64,000 nucleotides of DNA from Streptococcus thermophilus (GCF_010120595.1 NZ_CP038020.1:1426001-1490000); one strand, 5' to 3'. Positions 47,652 through 58,084 are shown, counted from the stretch's first letter. Notes: generated from the sequence alone by a model not told the origin. Numbers and translations: made by a program.

Positions 47652-48768
47652 TGTAAAAGACTGAAAATCATACTAGCGCTTCTTCTTATGGCTTGTATAG
47701 GTCTTCTTCTTTTTAACGGTTACAATAGAGCTTTTAGACCTTATCTCTATGATAAGAGCAATTACTATTACAAGGCTTATCATTACAAGGTCAAGAAGAT
47801 AAAACCTCAAAAGAAAATTGTCAAAGATATAGAGATTGAAGTTCTACACTTTGGAAAAGACGATTTCCCTGATAATCTCTCTACATATAAGGACAGCCAT
47901 TATACTGACAAAGGAATTGATCCGAGAAGGCTTTTTTTTGCATATCACTTTTACAGATAATACCAATATGACTTTACCATTTGGACAGGTGACTTCCACT
48001 GAAAACTATTCTGAACGTTATGAAAACAATTTCGATTATAAAGTTTTTGAAGTCGGTCTAGGCTTTGATAAAGAATGGTTTTCTAATGCAGAGAATTACA
48101 AACAAATGATTCAGCGTTTCCCTGGATTACATGATAAAACAATAGATACCGACTTCGAATTGTACCTAAGAGATTTTCTCTTTTTGATAGTCCCTGGAGA
48201 GATTTTCTCTTTTTGATAGTCCCTGGCGATACCCTATATCAAACTGGAGCTGTAAAAGATGGTGTAAGTGAATACAACTTTCAGTTGAAAAATCCTAAGT
48301 CAGAAAAAATGAAAAGTTATATTATCTATGGAAATGAAGGAGACATTTCAATATGGGATTGGGAGGCTTCCCTTTGTTACCTTTGATAAGGATGATGCTA
48401 GTAAAGAAAGAACTAAAGAAAGAATTCAGGACTTCTTCGATGACTACGATATTAGAGAATATGGTAATCTTTGGGATGAAAGATACAATATAACAACATT
48501 TCCTCGCTTAAATGATTTTAGAGGAGATGGCTATAATTTTTATAAGATGGTCTTTTACTCAGATGAATTTACATATTTTCCACTTAGTCTTGATTTAACA
48601 GGTAAGAGCGAGAATTTTAAGATTACTATTACGGATTCTTACCTAGAAGAAGAATCTAGAACAACAAAAGACGAAATCCATTATCTAAAATACTCTAAGT
48701 CTAATACTTACGATTCATCAAATAAAGAAGCATATATTAATGATATACTAAATTATCATGCGAAATAA
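47652..48768 (+). pseudogene. Unrecognised anchored protein broken by frameshifts, one caused by a 29-base duplication
   Basis: The first frame encodes KRLKIILALLLMACIGLLLF, a membrane/signal segment, then a soluble region (YKAYHYKVKKIKPQKKIVKD). A frameshift near 47930 switches to FFLHITFTDNTNMTLPFGQV and FEVGLGFDKEWFSNAENYKQ. A 29-base tandem copy at 48169-48226 then breaks the frame again; without it the sequence would run LRDFLFLIVPGDTLYQTG. The end is open to TAA 48766-48768 (YFPLSLDLTGKSENFKIT). No family recognised. No start with a good ribosome site is clear. Confidence 0.65.
48169..48226 (+). repeat. 29-base tandem duplication inside the pseudogene
   Basis: Units 48169-48197 and 48198-48226 are identical (each begins AGAGATTTTC and ends AGTCCCTGG). 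Since 29 is not a multiple of three it shifts the frame. Confidence 0.95.
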
Positions 48769-48785
48769 CATAATCTTATTTATGT

Positions 48786-48820
48786 AAACACGGTTAATTA
48801 TCCTATTGGCTGTGTTTTTT
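48786..48820 (+). terminator. Terminator after the pseudogene
   Basis: AAACACGG / CTGTGTTT (one G-T pair) followed by T. Confidence 0.6.
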
Positions 48821-48826
48821 CATGCA

Positions 48827-48856
48827 AAAAAACAAGACCATTTCTGATCTTGTTTT
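48827..48856 (-). terminator. Terminator of malQ-glgP
   Basis: AAAACAAGA / TCTTGTTTT perfect stem, loop CCATTTCTGA, just downstream of glgP on the minus strand. Confidence 0.85.
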
Positions 48857-48873
48857 CCTTCTATGCAACTAGG

Positions 48874-51138
48874 CTAATATTTTGTGTGCCAGATATCTTT
48901 GTCATATTGTTCGATTGTACGGTCAGATGAGAAGAATCCTGCTTTAGCAATGTTGTAAACAACTTTCTTGTTCCATGCATCTTGATCTTCGTAAGCTGCG
49001 TATACTTCTTCTTTCTTCTCGATGTATTCGGCCAAGTCAATCAATGTCATGAACCAGTCTTTAGAGATAAGTTCTTTGTAAAGACGTTCCAAACGTTCTT
49101 TATCCCCAACTTTTACAAGGTCCTCGCTTACGATAAAATCAACAGCTGCTTTGATGTTAGCATCATTTTCGTAGTAATCACGTGATACGTAACCTTCTTT
49201 TTTATAAAGGTCAATGATTGTATCAGAGTCTTTACCGAATATGAAGATGTTTTCTGGTCCTACCAATTTAGCAATCTCAACGTTGGCACCATCCATTGTA
49301 CCAAGTGTAAGGGCACCATTAAGCATTAATTTCATGTTACCTGTACCTGAAGCTTCTTTAGAAGCCAATGAGATTTGTTCTGAAATATCTGTCGCTGGGA
49401 TAAGGTGTTCAGCAACTGTTACGTTGTAGTTCTCAACCAAGTGGACGTTGAGGTATTTGCTTACTTTTGGATCATTATTAATGAGTTCAGAAAGTGATAA
49501 GATCAAGTGAATGATGTCTTGAGCAATAACATAGGCAGGAGCTGCTTTACCACCAAAGATGATTGTGATTTTACGTTTTGGAAGGTTTCCTTTTTTGATT
49601 TCCAAGTATTTGTGGATGACATACAAAGCGTTCATTTGTTGACGTTTGTATTCGTGGAAACGTTTGATTTGTGTATCGATGATTGAATTTTCGTCAAGAT
49701 CAATACCTTTATTGGATTTAAGATAACGTTTAAGAGCTAATTTGTTATCATATTTGATTTGAGACAAACGTTTGTGTACTGCAGGATCATCTGCAAAGGC
49801 AGCTAATTTCTCCAATTGAGTGGCATCAGTAAGGTAATCATCACCAATTAACTCTTTTATGTAATCAGCAAGTTCTTGGTTAGCGAATTCCAACCAACGA
49901 CGGAATGAAATACCGTTTGTTTTGTTGTTGAAACGTTCTGGGTAAAGGTCGTAGAAAGGTTTCAACTCTGATGTCTTAAGGATTTCTGTGTGAAGCTTTG
50001 CAACACCGTTTACGCTTGTAGAGAAGTGGATATCCATGCGGGCCATGTGAACACGGTTGTGTTCGTCAATAATTTGAACACGTGGATCATCGAATTTGCC
50101 ACGAACGATGGCATCCAATTTCTTGATGATAACAACAAGGTGTGGAACAACTTCTTCAAGATAGTCAAGAGGCCATTTTTCAAGAGCTTCAGCCAAGATA
50201 GTGTGGTTTGTGTAACCTACCATTTTGCTCACGATTGCTACTGCTTCATCAAATTCAAATCCATGTTTTTCTGTCAAAAGACGAATCAATTCAGGGATAA
50301 CCATTGATGGGTGAGTATCGTTGATTTGTACGAAAGCGTAATCTGGAAGATCGTGAAGGTTAGAACCACGTTCGATAGCTTCGTCAATCAAAAGTTGAGC
50401 AGCGTTTGACACCATGAAGTATTGTTGGTAGATACGCAAGAGCTCACCTTTACGAGTTGAATCATCTGGGTAAAGGAAGAGTGTCAAGTTCTTTTGAATT
50501 TCATCTTGATCAAAAGTGATTCCTTTTTCAATTAAACCATAGTCCAAACCATTGATATCGAAGAGGTTAAGGTAGTTCTTAGTTTCTTTCTTGTAACCCA
50601 AGACATCCAAACGGTCCAAACGAGATTTCAAAGTGAAGTTTTTGAATGGGACATCGTAAGAGATGTCAGTTGGAACCAACCATGATTGATCTTCAATCCA
50701 GTAATCTGGTTCAGCATATTGTTTGTTATCTTTGAAGACTTGTTTGAAAAGACCACAGTGGTATTTAAGACCGACACCTTCACCGTTAATGCCAAGTGTT
50801 GACATAGAATCTATGAAACATGCAGCCAAGCGTCCCAAACCACCGTTACCAAGAGATGGTTCTGGTTCAATATCTTCGATTTCACTGATTGATTTTCCGG
50901 CAGCAGCTAATTCAGCTTTCACATCTTTATAGATACCCAAGTTAATCAAGTTATTAGACAAAAGTTTACCAATCAAGAACTCAGCTGAGATGTAGTAAAC
51001 TTTACGTTTACTATCATTTTTAGGTTTTGAAGCAGCTGCTTCTTTTACAAATTCTAACAAAAGGTAGTAGATTTCTTCGTTTGAAAGTTCTTTAAGGTTT
51101 TTATTTTTCGCTTCAACGTAATTTGTAAATGTAGACAT
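48874..51138 (-). CDS. glgP: Glycogen/maltodextrin phosphorylase
   Basis: A 754-residue GT35 phosphorylase that splits maltodextrins with phosphate to glucose-1-phosphate. Seen: [38 protein letters not shown] active-site loop near residue 95, and the PLP region [20 protein letters not shown] with the pyridoxal lysine. Length fits bacterial MalP. It lies one base after the malQ stop, so both genes form one operon under the MalR-type promoter. Whether glycogen or imported maltodextrin is the substrate cannot be told; uptake genes nearby are broken. Symbol could equally be malP. Confidence 0.93.
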   Translation of the reverse strand: MSTFTNYVEAKNKNLKELSNEEIYYLLLEFVKEAAASKPKNDSKRKVYYISAEFLIGKLLSNNLINLGIYKDVKAELAAAGKSISEIEDIEPEPSLGNGGLGRLAACFIDSMSTLGINGEGVGLKYHCGLFKQVFKDNKQYAEPDYWIEDQSWLVPTDISYDVPFKNFTLKSRLDRLDVLGYKKETKNYLNLFDINGLDYGLIEKGITFDQDEIQKNLTLFLYPDDSTRKGELLRIYQQYFMVSNAAQLLIDEAIERGSNLHDLPDYAFVQINDTHPSMVIPELIRLLTEKHGFEFDEAVAIVSKMVGYTNHTILAEALEKWPLDYLEEVVPHLVVIIKKLDAIVRGKFDDPRVQIIDEHNRVHMARMDIHFSTSVNGVAKLHTEILKTSELKPFYDLYPERFNNKTNGISFRRWLEFANQELADYIKELIGDDYLTDATQLEKLAAFADDPAVHKRLSQIKYDNKLALKRYLKSNKGIDLDENSIIDTQIKRFHEYKRQQMNALYVIHKYLEIKKGNLPKRKITIIFGGKAAPAYVIAQDIIHLILSLSELINNDPKVSKYLNVHLVENYNVTVAEHLIPATDISEQISLASKEASGTGNMKLMLNGALTLGTMDGANVEIAKLVGPENIFIFGKDSDTIIDLYKKEGYVSRDYYENDANIKAAVDFIVSEDLVKVGDKERLERLYKELISKDWFMTLIDLAEYIEKKEEVYAAYEDQDAWNKKVVYNIAKAGFFSSDRTIEQYDKDIWHTKY

Positions 51139-51139
51139 T

Positions 51140-52648
51140 TTATTTATTTCCTCGATTTCCTCGATTATATCTTTCTGTAATATCAGTCAAAAATTCTTTT
51201 TTATCAACGGTGATTTCACCTGGAAGCATACGCCATCTCCAGTTTCCTCCAACTGTGTTAGGGATGTTTTTACGGCTATTTTCATTTTTATCAAGAATAT
51301 CTTGCATAGTCACAATAGCTGTGTTACTTACTGTTGCGAAGAGTGTGCGAAGAAGGGCACGTGTGATTGGTTCACCTTGACGACGGTTGATATAAGCATC
51401 AGTGTAATCACGTTGCTCTTGTGTCAAGTTATTATACCAACCATTAGTAACTTCATTATCATGTGTACCAGTGTAAGCCACTGAGTGTTGTGTGTATGCG
51501 TGTGGAACATAAATGCTGTTACCAGTGGTATCATAGAAACCAAAGTGAAGAATCTTCATTCCTGGGTAACCACAGTCTGCAAGAAGTTTACGTGTCTTAT
51601 CATCAATATTACCAAGGTCTTCGGCAATAATCTTAAGATCACCCAACTCTTCTTTAACCACTTTGAAGAGGTCATAACCAGGTCCTGGAACCCATTTACC
51701 ATTTTCAGCAGTTTCATCTCCAGCAGGAATTTCCCAGAAATCAGAGAAACCTTTGAAGTGGTCGATACGCAAGCAATCAAAAAGTTTGAATGATTTTTGA
51801 ATACGGAAGACCCACCAAGCATAGTTTTCTGCTTTGTGTTTATTCCAATCATAAATTGGATTCCCCCAAAGTTGTCCTGTTGGTGAGAAGTTATCTGGTG
51901 GAACTCCGGCAATGTAACGTGGCTTACATTCAGCATCTAATTTGAAGAGGTGTGGTTGAGTCCAGACTTCCACACTATCAGCTGAAACGTAGATTGGCAT
52001 ATCACCAATAATTTGAATACCGTTCTTATTAGCATAGGCTTTCAACTCTGCCCATTGGCTAAAGAAGAGGTATTGCACAACTTGATGGTATGTGATAACA
52101 CCAGTAAGTTCTTTGCGAAGCTTTTCAAGAGTTGCTTCATCACGTTTAATCGCTTTTTTATCATCCCAATCTTGAAGGGCTTTGTTACCAAAGTATTCTT
52201 TGATAGCCATGAAGTCAGCATAATCTGCCAACCAGTTAGCATTTTCAGCTTTGAAAGTTTCAAACTTCTTAGCTTCGTTTTCATCTGCCAAGATTGCTTT
52301 GACTGCTTTTTCAAGAAGTGGGCGTCGTGCTTCGTAAACTTTAGCGTAGTCGATAAACTCTGGATCTGAACCAAAATCAGAACCTTCAACATCTGCTTCA
52401 GTCAGGAATCCGTCACGAATAAGGAAATCCAAATCGATAAAGTGAGTATTTCCCGCTATTGCTGAGAATGATTGGTAAGGTGAATCTCCATAACTTGTAG
52501 TAGTCAATGGCAAAATTTGCCAGTATGTTTGCTTTGTTTCTTTCAAGAAATCAACAAAGTCGTAGGCTGCTTGACCGAAAGATCCGATTCCGTAGTCACC
52601 TGGAAGTGATGTGATGTGCATTAAAACACCGCTTGCTCGTATGTTCAT
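51140..52648 (-). CDS. malQ: 4-alpha-glucanotransferase (amylomaltase)
   Basis: A 502-residue GH77 enzyme that transfers glucan segments between maltooligosaccharides, releasing glucose. N-terminal [37 protein letters not shown], the catalytic nucleophile in LRIDHFKGF, acid/base Glu in IIAEDLGNI and Asp in YTGTHDNEV are all visible. First gene of malQ-glgP. The promoter, with an operator in its spacer, lies about 35 bases upstream. Confidence 0.95.
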   Translation of the reverse strand: MNIRASGVLMHITSLPGDYGIGSFGQAAYDFVDFLKETKQTYWQILPLTTTSYGDSPYQSFSAIAGNTHFIDLDFLIRDGFLTEADVEGSDFGSDPEFIDYAKVYEARRPLLEKAVKAILADENEAKKFETFKAENANWLADYADFMAIKEYFGNKALQDWDDKKAIKRDEATLEKLRKELTGVITYHQVVQYLFFSQWAELKAYANKNGIQIIGDMPIYVSADSVEVWTQPHLFKLDAECKPRYIAGVPPDNFSPTGQLWGNPIYDWNKHKAENYAWWVFRIQKSFKLFDCLRIDHFKGFSDFWEIPAGDETAENGKWVPGPGYDLFKVVKEELGDLKIIAEDLGNIDDKTRKLLADCGYPGMKILHFGFYDTTGNSIYVPHAYTQHSVAYTGTHDNEVTNGWYNNLTQEQRDYTDAYINRRQGEPITRALLRTLFATVSNTAIVTMQDILDKNENSRKNIPNTVGGNWRWRMLPGEITVDKKEFLTDITERYNRGNRGNK

Positions 52649-52681
52649 AAAGTTTACCTCAAATTATTTTTTATACTAGCG

Positions 52682-52710
52682 ATTATAATGCAAACGGTTG
52701 CACGTGTCAA
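52682..52710 (-). promoter_or_regulatory. malQ-glgP promoter with a MalR-type operator in the spacer
   Basis: Minus-strand TTGACA (52705-52710), 17-base spacer, TATAAT (52682-52687). The spacer carries GCAACCGTTTGC (52690-52701), a LacI/MalR-type dyad that also resembles a cre core. A repressor bound here would block polymerase; with malR broken the promoter may be constitutive. Confidence 0.85.
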
Positions 52711-52725
52711 GAATTTAGTGCTCTG

Positions 52726-52769
52726 GATTTTCTGAAAAACGATTGTCGATTTTCTGAAAAACGATTGTC
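52726..52769. repeat. Two tandem 22-base repeats
   Basis: Units 52726-52747 and 52748-52769 are identical (GATTTTCTGAAAAACGATTG plus TC). Each contains TTTCTGAAAAAC, the same 12 bases as one arm of the difSL site at 46349-46379. Confidence 0.9.
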
Positions 52770-52776
52770 TAGGTAA

Positions 52777-52821
52777 TAAAAAATGGTTGGTAACTTAAGT
52801 TACCAACCAAAGTTACCAACC
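52777..52821 (-). terminator. Terminator of malR with a duplicated arm
   Basis: GGTTGGTAACTT / AAGTTACCAACC (52785-52808) is a perfect 24-base palindrome followed on the minus strand by six T. A second copy of the arm (AAAGTTACCAACC) follows at 52809-52821. Confidence 0.75.
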
Positions 52822-52844
52822 AAAAGTAAATATTTAAACCTTTT

Positions 52845-53855
52845 TTATCCCATTGAGACACTTTCTCTTTCAATGAGTCTAAATGGAACTGTTATTTTCT
52901 GTGCCTTAGTTTGAGGATTTTTAAGAAGATCCAATAGCCTTTGGACGCTTTCCTTACCCAATTCTTTAATATTAATGTCATAGGTAGTTAGGAAAGGGTG
53001 CATGATTTCAGCAAAAATTGAATTATTGAAAGAGATAATGGCGTAATCTTCTGGAATTCTGATTCCCTGATTATTTAACCAGTGTATGAACCGTAGGGCA
53101 ATCAAGTTATCTTTAACTATTAAGGCAGTCAGCAGTCAGTTGATAAGATTGCAAGCTCTCTTTCAATGAATCAATGACTCTAGATGAAAAAACAAGTTCT
53201 GGATAAGTTTCTAAATTAAATTCGTTAGTCGCTTCAATATATCCTTGATAATGTTCTTGACCTACTTGACCAAAAAGATCATCTGTTACAAAACTAATTT
53301 TTTGGTGACCTTTAGCCCTTAAAAAATTAACAGCTTCTTGTCCAAGTTCTTTATTATCATTATCGATATAGGTTACTTTATCATTGTTATCAACTACTGC
53401 TCCAACAACTACAGAAGGAACTTTTTCTTTCAATAGGTAGTCTTTAACCGGATCGTTTGTTTCTGAATAGAGAATAATAAAGCCATCAGCTCGTTTTTGA
53501 CGATACATGAGCTCGACCTGTTTAACTAATTCTTCAAGTGTGGACCCGTAGCAATACTAACAACTTGAGAGTTAGAACTAGCTTCTTCATTAATGGCTGT
53601 TATAATCTCCATATAGAAGGGTTGGCTAATATTTTCACGGTCTGTTAAAGGAGGAAGAACAACACCTAAACTATGTGTTAAGCCTGTTGCCAATATTTGT
53701 GCTGCTGAGTTTGGTACATAACCTAATTCATCCATAGCCGCTCTTACTTTAGCTTTAGTTTCTTTTGATATAGACGGATTATCCTTTAAGGTCCTGCTTA
53801 CTGTTGATGGGCTGACACCAGCCCTCCTGGCAACATCTTTAATTGTAGCCATCAT
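52845..53855 (-). pseudogene. malR: Maltose operon repressor MalR (LacI family), two frameshifts
   Basis: The N-terminal helix-turn-helix (MATIKDVARRAGVSPSTVSR) and hinge LGYVPNSAAQILATG are intact. The frame breaks near 53530 (the ATGPHLKN end should continue TLEELVKQVELMYRQKRADG), and again near 53130, where TGACTGC is present twice in tandem (53125-53138 on +); removing one 7-base copy restores QLTALIVKDNLIALRF. The rest is the usual sugar-binding fold (DYAIISFNNSIFAEIM, PFRLIERESV). The truncated product would have only the DNA-binding domain and the start of the core. Deregulated mal genes are expected. Confidence 0.9.
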
Positions 53856-53936
53856 TTCCCTCTCATTCTCATAAATATTTCTTTATAGTCGTAAAATACA
53901 AGAATAATTATAAAAAAATAATTATAAACAAAATAC

Positions 53937-53965
53937 TTGATATATTATGATAACGGTTTCATAAT
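53937..53965 (+). promoter_or_regulatory. Promoter of the maltodextrin uptake genes, overlapped by cre/MalR site
   Basis: TTGATA (53937-53942), 17-base spacer, CATAAT (53960-53965). TGATAACGGTTTCA at 53948-53961 matches the catabolite-responsive consensus (TGWAANCGNTNWCA on the other strand) and overlaps the spacer and the -10. Confidence 0.85.
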
Positions 53966-54000
53966 GTATGCCATAAAATAAATTTCTGGAGGGAATAGAG

Positions 54001-55221
54001 ATGAAAAAATGGCAAAAGGTATTACTTGGTAGTGCTGGACTTCTTGTGGCTGGTTCGCTTTTAGTAGCGTGTGGCTCAAGCTCAAGCAAGAACTCAAGTT
54101 CGAATAGTAAGACTTTGAAACTTTGGATTCCAACTGGTGCCAAGAAATCTTATTCAGATACAGTAGCATAATTTGAAAAGAAATCTGGCTACAAAGTTGA
54201 CATGGTTGAAATGGCAGATTCAAACGCTCAAGAAAACCTGACTAAAGATGCTTCTACTGCTGCAGATGTCTTCTCACTTCCACATGACCAACTCGGTAAG
54301 TTGGTAGATGCTGGAGCTATCCAAGAAATTTCAGAGAAATACTCAAAAGAAATTGCTGAGCAAGATACTGAGCAAGCTGCTTTAGGTGCTCAATACAAAG
54401 GTAAAACTTACGCCTTCCCATATGGTATCGAAACACAAGTTACTTACTACAACAAGTCTAAGCTTAATGAAGAAGATGTTAAATCATATGAAACAATCAC
54501 TAAAGAAGTTGATCCTTATGTAACTGCTCCTCTCTTCCTTTCAGTTGGCAACACACTCTTTGGTCCAAAGGGTGAAGATCCAAAAGAGACTAACTGGGGT
54601 AACGAGGCTGGTGTCAACGTTCTTAAATTCATCGCAGCTCAAAAAGACAGCAAAGGATTCGTAAATGTCGATTCATCTAACATGATGGCTAAATTCGGAG
54701 ATGGTTCAGTTGATGCATTCCAATCAGGACCATGGGACTACGCAGCTGCTGCTAAAGTTGTTGGTAAAGACAATCTTGGTATCGCTGTGTATCCAACAGT
54801 TAACATCGGTAGCCAAGATGTTCAACAAAAAGCCTTCTTGGGTGTAAAACTTTACGCAGTAAACCAAACACCATCTAATGGTAACGTTGAACGTATCGTT
54901 GCTTCTTACCAATTGGCACAAGCTTTGACAAGCAAAGACAGTCAATCTAACCAATTCACTAATCATGACCGTCACATCATCCCTGCTAATAAAGAAGTTC
55001 AAGCTTCTGAAGCAGTTCAAAATGATGCACTTGCACAAGCTGTAATTACTATGGGTTCATCTGAGAAATACACAACTGTTATGCCTAAACTTCGTCAAAT
55101 GTCAGTCTTCTGGACTGAAAGTGCTCCTCTTATGAGTGACGCTTATAACGGTAAAATCAAGGAAAACCAATTCCTTACTAGATTACAACAATTTGATAAA
55201 GCTTTGGCAGCAGCTAAATAA
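54001..55221 (+). pseudogene. malX: Maltose/maltodextrin-binding lipoprotein, nonsense mutation
   Basis: ATG 54001 follows TGGAGG. The signal peptide has lipobox LVAC with Cys24 (LLVACGSSSSKN). After DTVA an in-frame TAA (54169-54171) stops translation at codon 56; the frame goes on as FEKKSGYKVDMVEMADS to the end. The rest is the MalE/MalX fold (LPHDQLGKLVDAGAIQEI, APLFLSVGNTLFGPKG, FGDGSVDAFQSGPWD). The segment around residue 165-175 seems shorter than in related MalX, so a small internal deletion is possible. Without this receptor, maltodextrin import should fail. Confidence 0.9.
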
Positions 55222-55241
55222 GAATCCTAACATTAAAAGGT

Positions 55242-55278
55242 AAAGAGGCAGTTAAAGTTTCTAACCTCTTTCTATTTT
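55242..55278 (+). terminator. Hairpin between malX and the permease gene
   Basis: AAAGAGG (55242-55248) pairs with CCTCTTT (55265-55271), followed by a T-rich stretch. A partial terminator here commonly keeps binding-protein mRNA above permease mRNA. Confidence 0.6.
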
Positions 55279-55334
55279 ATTTGTAGACAAAATAGAAACC
55301 ATCACTAATCACACATTTATCTGAGGAGATATCT

Positions 55335-56588
55335 ATATCACAAACAATCTACGACACAACTCCTATGCGTCAGGTCTTCAAAGAAGGTACATGGGATGTT
55401 AAATTATCCTTTCTGGTAATGGGAATGGCAAACTTGGTCAACAAACAGTTTACCAAGGGATTGCTCTTCCTCCTTTCTGAGATTGCCTTTTTAGCGGCAT
55501 TTGTTATCCAAATTATTCCTGCACTTCAAGGGATGATTAGCTTAGGAACTAAAGAACAGGGTGAGGCTGTTAAGGAAGTTAATGGTGTTAAACTTACTGT
55601 TCAGGTTGCTGGAGACAACTCTATGTTCTTGTTGATTTTTGGACTTGCGTCATTAATCTTCTGTGCTGTCTTCGTTTATATTTACTGGTGTAACCTTAAG
55701 AGTGCTCGACATCTCATGGCTCTTAAACAATCGGGTCGCAAGGTGCCGAACTTTATCGAGGACTTCAAGACCTTGGCTGACGGTCGTTTTCACATGGGGC
55801 TTATGACTGTCCCTTTGATTGGGGTTTTGTTCTTCACAATCTTGCCTTTGATCTATATGCTAAAGGTGTTCTCAATGGCGTTACATCTGGTTTTGTTCTT
55901 CACAATCTTGCCTTTGATCTATATGGTCTGTTTGGCCTTTACTAACTTTGACCACAATCACCCAGCCCCTAAATCACTCTTCGACTGGGTTGGCTTCGCA
56001 ACTTTTGGTCAAGTTTTAGAAGGTCGTATGGCTGGTACTTTCTTCCTACTTTTGACTTGGACCTTGATTTGGGCAGTTGCCGCAACAGCAACTACTTTCT
56101 TCTTTGGTATTGTCCTTGCCCTCTTGATTAATACTAAGGGGCTTAAATTCAAGAAAGTATGGCTTACTCTATTCGTTATTACTATCGCCGTTCCTCAATT
56201 TGTATCACTACTTTTGATGCGTAACTTCCTTAACGACGATGGCCCTTTGAATGGTGTACTTCAAACCTTTCATATCACTAATGGACCTCTTCCATTCTTG
56301 ACTGACCCATTGTGGGCTAAGTTCTCTATTATCTTTGTTAATATGTGGATTGGTATTCCATTTACAATGTTGGTCGCAACTGGTATCATCATGAACTTTC
56401 CAACTGAGCAAATTGAAGCAGCTGAAATTGATGGAGCAAGTAAATTCCAAATTTTCAAGAATATCACTTTCCCACAAATTCTCTTGATTATGACTCCTTC
56501 TTTGATTCAACAATTCATCGGTAATATCAATAACTTCAACGTAATCTACTTCCTTACTGGTGGTGGACCTACTAACTCTGATTACTAT
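55335..56588 (+). pseudogene. malC: Maltodextrin ABC permease (MalF/MalC type): lost start, duplicated segment, truncated by IS
   Basis: In the reading frame of the gene the codon after GAGGAGATATCT is ATA (55335-55337), then SQTIYDTTPMRQVFKEG, so the start looks mutated from ATG. Inside, a 37-base repeat inserts 22 extra codons and doubles part of a membrane helix (LFFTILPLIYM occurs twice). The rest matches MalC/MalF: LSFLVMGMANLVNKQFTKGL, TFFLLLTWTLIWAVAA and the coupling loop EAAEIDGASKFQIF. After FLTGGGPTNSDYYGS the gene is cut by the ISL3 element at 56589; the last transmembrane part and the second permease gene are absent. Confidence 0.9.
55823..55925 (+). repeat. 37-base direct repeat within the permease gene
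   Basis: Copies at 55823-55859 and 55889-55925 (each begins GGTTTTGTTC and ends GATCTATATG) are separated by 29 bases; offset 66 bases, so the added 22 codons stay in frame. Confidence 0.95.
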
Positions 56589-56590
56589 GG

Positions 56591-56642
56591 CTCTATAATT
56601 TCTGTAGTGGGTAAAACTACTGTAGGGATTATAGAGCTTTTT
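56591..56642 (+). terminator. Hairpin at the left IS end
   Basis: GCTCTATAAT inside the terminal repeat pairs perfectly with ATTATAGAGC downstream, followed by TTTTT. It would stop transcription entering the element from the mal promoter. Confidence 0.5.
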
Positions 56643-56709
56643 GAGTGTACACAAAAAGTCCCATAAGAACTATAATGAAAAGCAACCAAACCATCATTAG
56701 GAAGAACTT

Positions 56710-57966
56710 ATGAGACTTATTAAGAATAACACAGAATTAATCGGAATCAAAGACCAAAATATCAAGATTTCACTTGTTTTTGAAACTGACACTCATATCG
56801 AGATTCAAGCAAAACTTGATTACCCTGCACCATCATGTCCTCACTGCCAAGGAAAGATGATCAAATATGACTTTCAAAAAAACTCTAAAATCCCTCTTCT
56901 CGAGCAAGCGGGAACGCCAACTCTACTACGTCTGAAAAAACGTCATTTCCAGTGTAAAAATTGTAGGAGAGTCACGGTAGCTGAGACATCTATCGTTGAG
57001 AAAAACTGCTAAATCTCCAATCTAGTCCGACAAAAAGTTACACAACTCCTAACTGAGAAGGTGTCACTAACTGATATTGCAAGAAGACTTCGCGTGTCGA
57101 CGTCCACTGTCTATCGTAAGCTTGATCAGTTTACTTTCAAGGAACATTATGACAAACTCCCTGCTGTTATGTCCTGGGATGAGTTTGGGTTCAAGAAAGG
57201 GGAATTGGCTTTTGTGGCGCAGAATTATGAGATAAACGAACCCATAACCATCCTTGATAATCGCCACCAAACTACTATACGAAACTACTTTTTGAAATAT
57301 CCATTGAAAGTCCGACAACAGGTACAGTTTATCACGATGGATATGTCTGGAGCTTATATTCCACTGGATCGCAAGCTCTTTCCAAACGCAAAAATCGTTC
57401 TTGATCGTTTCCACATCATCCAGCACCTTGGACGTGCCTTTTTAAAGACAAGAATTGCAATTATGAACCAGTTCGATAAAAAGTCACTACCCTATCGAGC
57501 CTTGAAAAATCACTGGCGACTCTTCCAAAAGGACAGCCGTAAACTATCTCTCAACTCTTTTTATTCAAAGACTTTCCGTCAAACTTTAGCACCACATGAA
57601 GTCGTTGCGAAGACACTAGTCTTTTCAAAAGAGCTTACTGACTACTATACACTTTATCAGCTTTTGCTTTTTCACTTTCAGGAGAAGAGAGTAGATGAGT
57701 TCTTTGACCTGATAGAGGAAAATAGAAGCAAGGTCAATCACTATTTTCAAACGGTCTTTAGGACTTTTCTTAGACACAAGCAATACATCCAAAATGCACT
57801 AGAAACAGACTATTTAAACGCAAAACTGGAAGCTACTAATAAGTTGATCAAAGACATCAAACGCTTGGGCTTCGGTTTTAGAAACTTTATCAACTTTAAG
57901 AAGCGTGTCTTCATCACACTGAACATACATAAAAAAAGGACCTATCCGGTCCTCTCTAGATGTTAG
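56710..57966 (+). pseudogene. ISL3-family transposase with an in-frame stop
   Basis: A 418-codon frame broken only by TAA 57010-57012 after VEKNC. The first part has a zinc-finger-like pattern (CPHCQGKM, then CKNC), the second an HTH (LTDIARRLRVSTSTVYRKL) and the DDE catalytic domain (MSWDEFGFKKG, ITMDMSGAYIPLDRKLFPNA, LDRFHIIQHL). A change of CAA to TAA would explain it. The element is probably immobile unless helped in trans. Confidence 0.9.
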
Positions 57967-58078
57967 CTTTTCGTCACCCACTACAGTTGACAAAGAGCCC
58001 TGATTTTTTGTTATGATCGCAATACATTCTAACGTTTACCTCCTTACAGTTATTAAAGATATCTCTATCAAACTAGGA

Positions 58079-58084
58079 TATAAT
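58079..58084 (+). promoter_or_regulatory. -10 box of the Fst-like toxin mRNA
   Basis: TATAAT about 48 bases before the toxin start. No good -35 is visible at 17 bases (AAGATA). Confidence 0.5.

Larger units (their letters stand above)
56589..57999 (+). mobile_element. ISL3-family insertion sequence (IS1193/IS1167-like), 1411 bp
   Basis: Left end GGCTCTATAATTTCTGTAGT and right end (reverse complement) GGCTCTTTGTCAACTGTAGT are imperfect terminal repeats, both continuing GGGT. Between them lies one ISL3 transposase gene. The 8-base flanks (ATTACTAT left, CTGATTTT right) do not match, so there is no target duplication: the element has been involved in a deletion that removed the end of the permease gene and everything after it. 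Confidence 0.9.

Noticed and set aside
52013-52369. 118-codon ORF on + within malQ
   Set aside because: Antisense shadow of malQ; the two overlapping ORFs in other frames (51556-51936, 52042-52392) are also shadows.
52726-52769. Two-unit repeat considered as a CRISPR array
   Set aside because: Units are directly adjacent with no spacers, and there are no cas genes.
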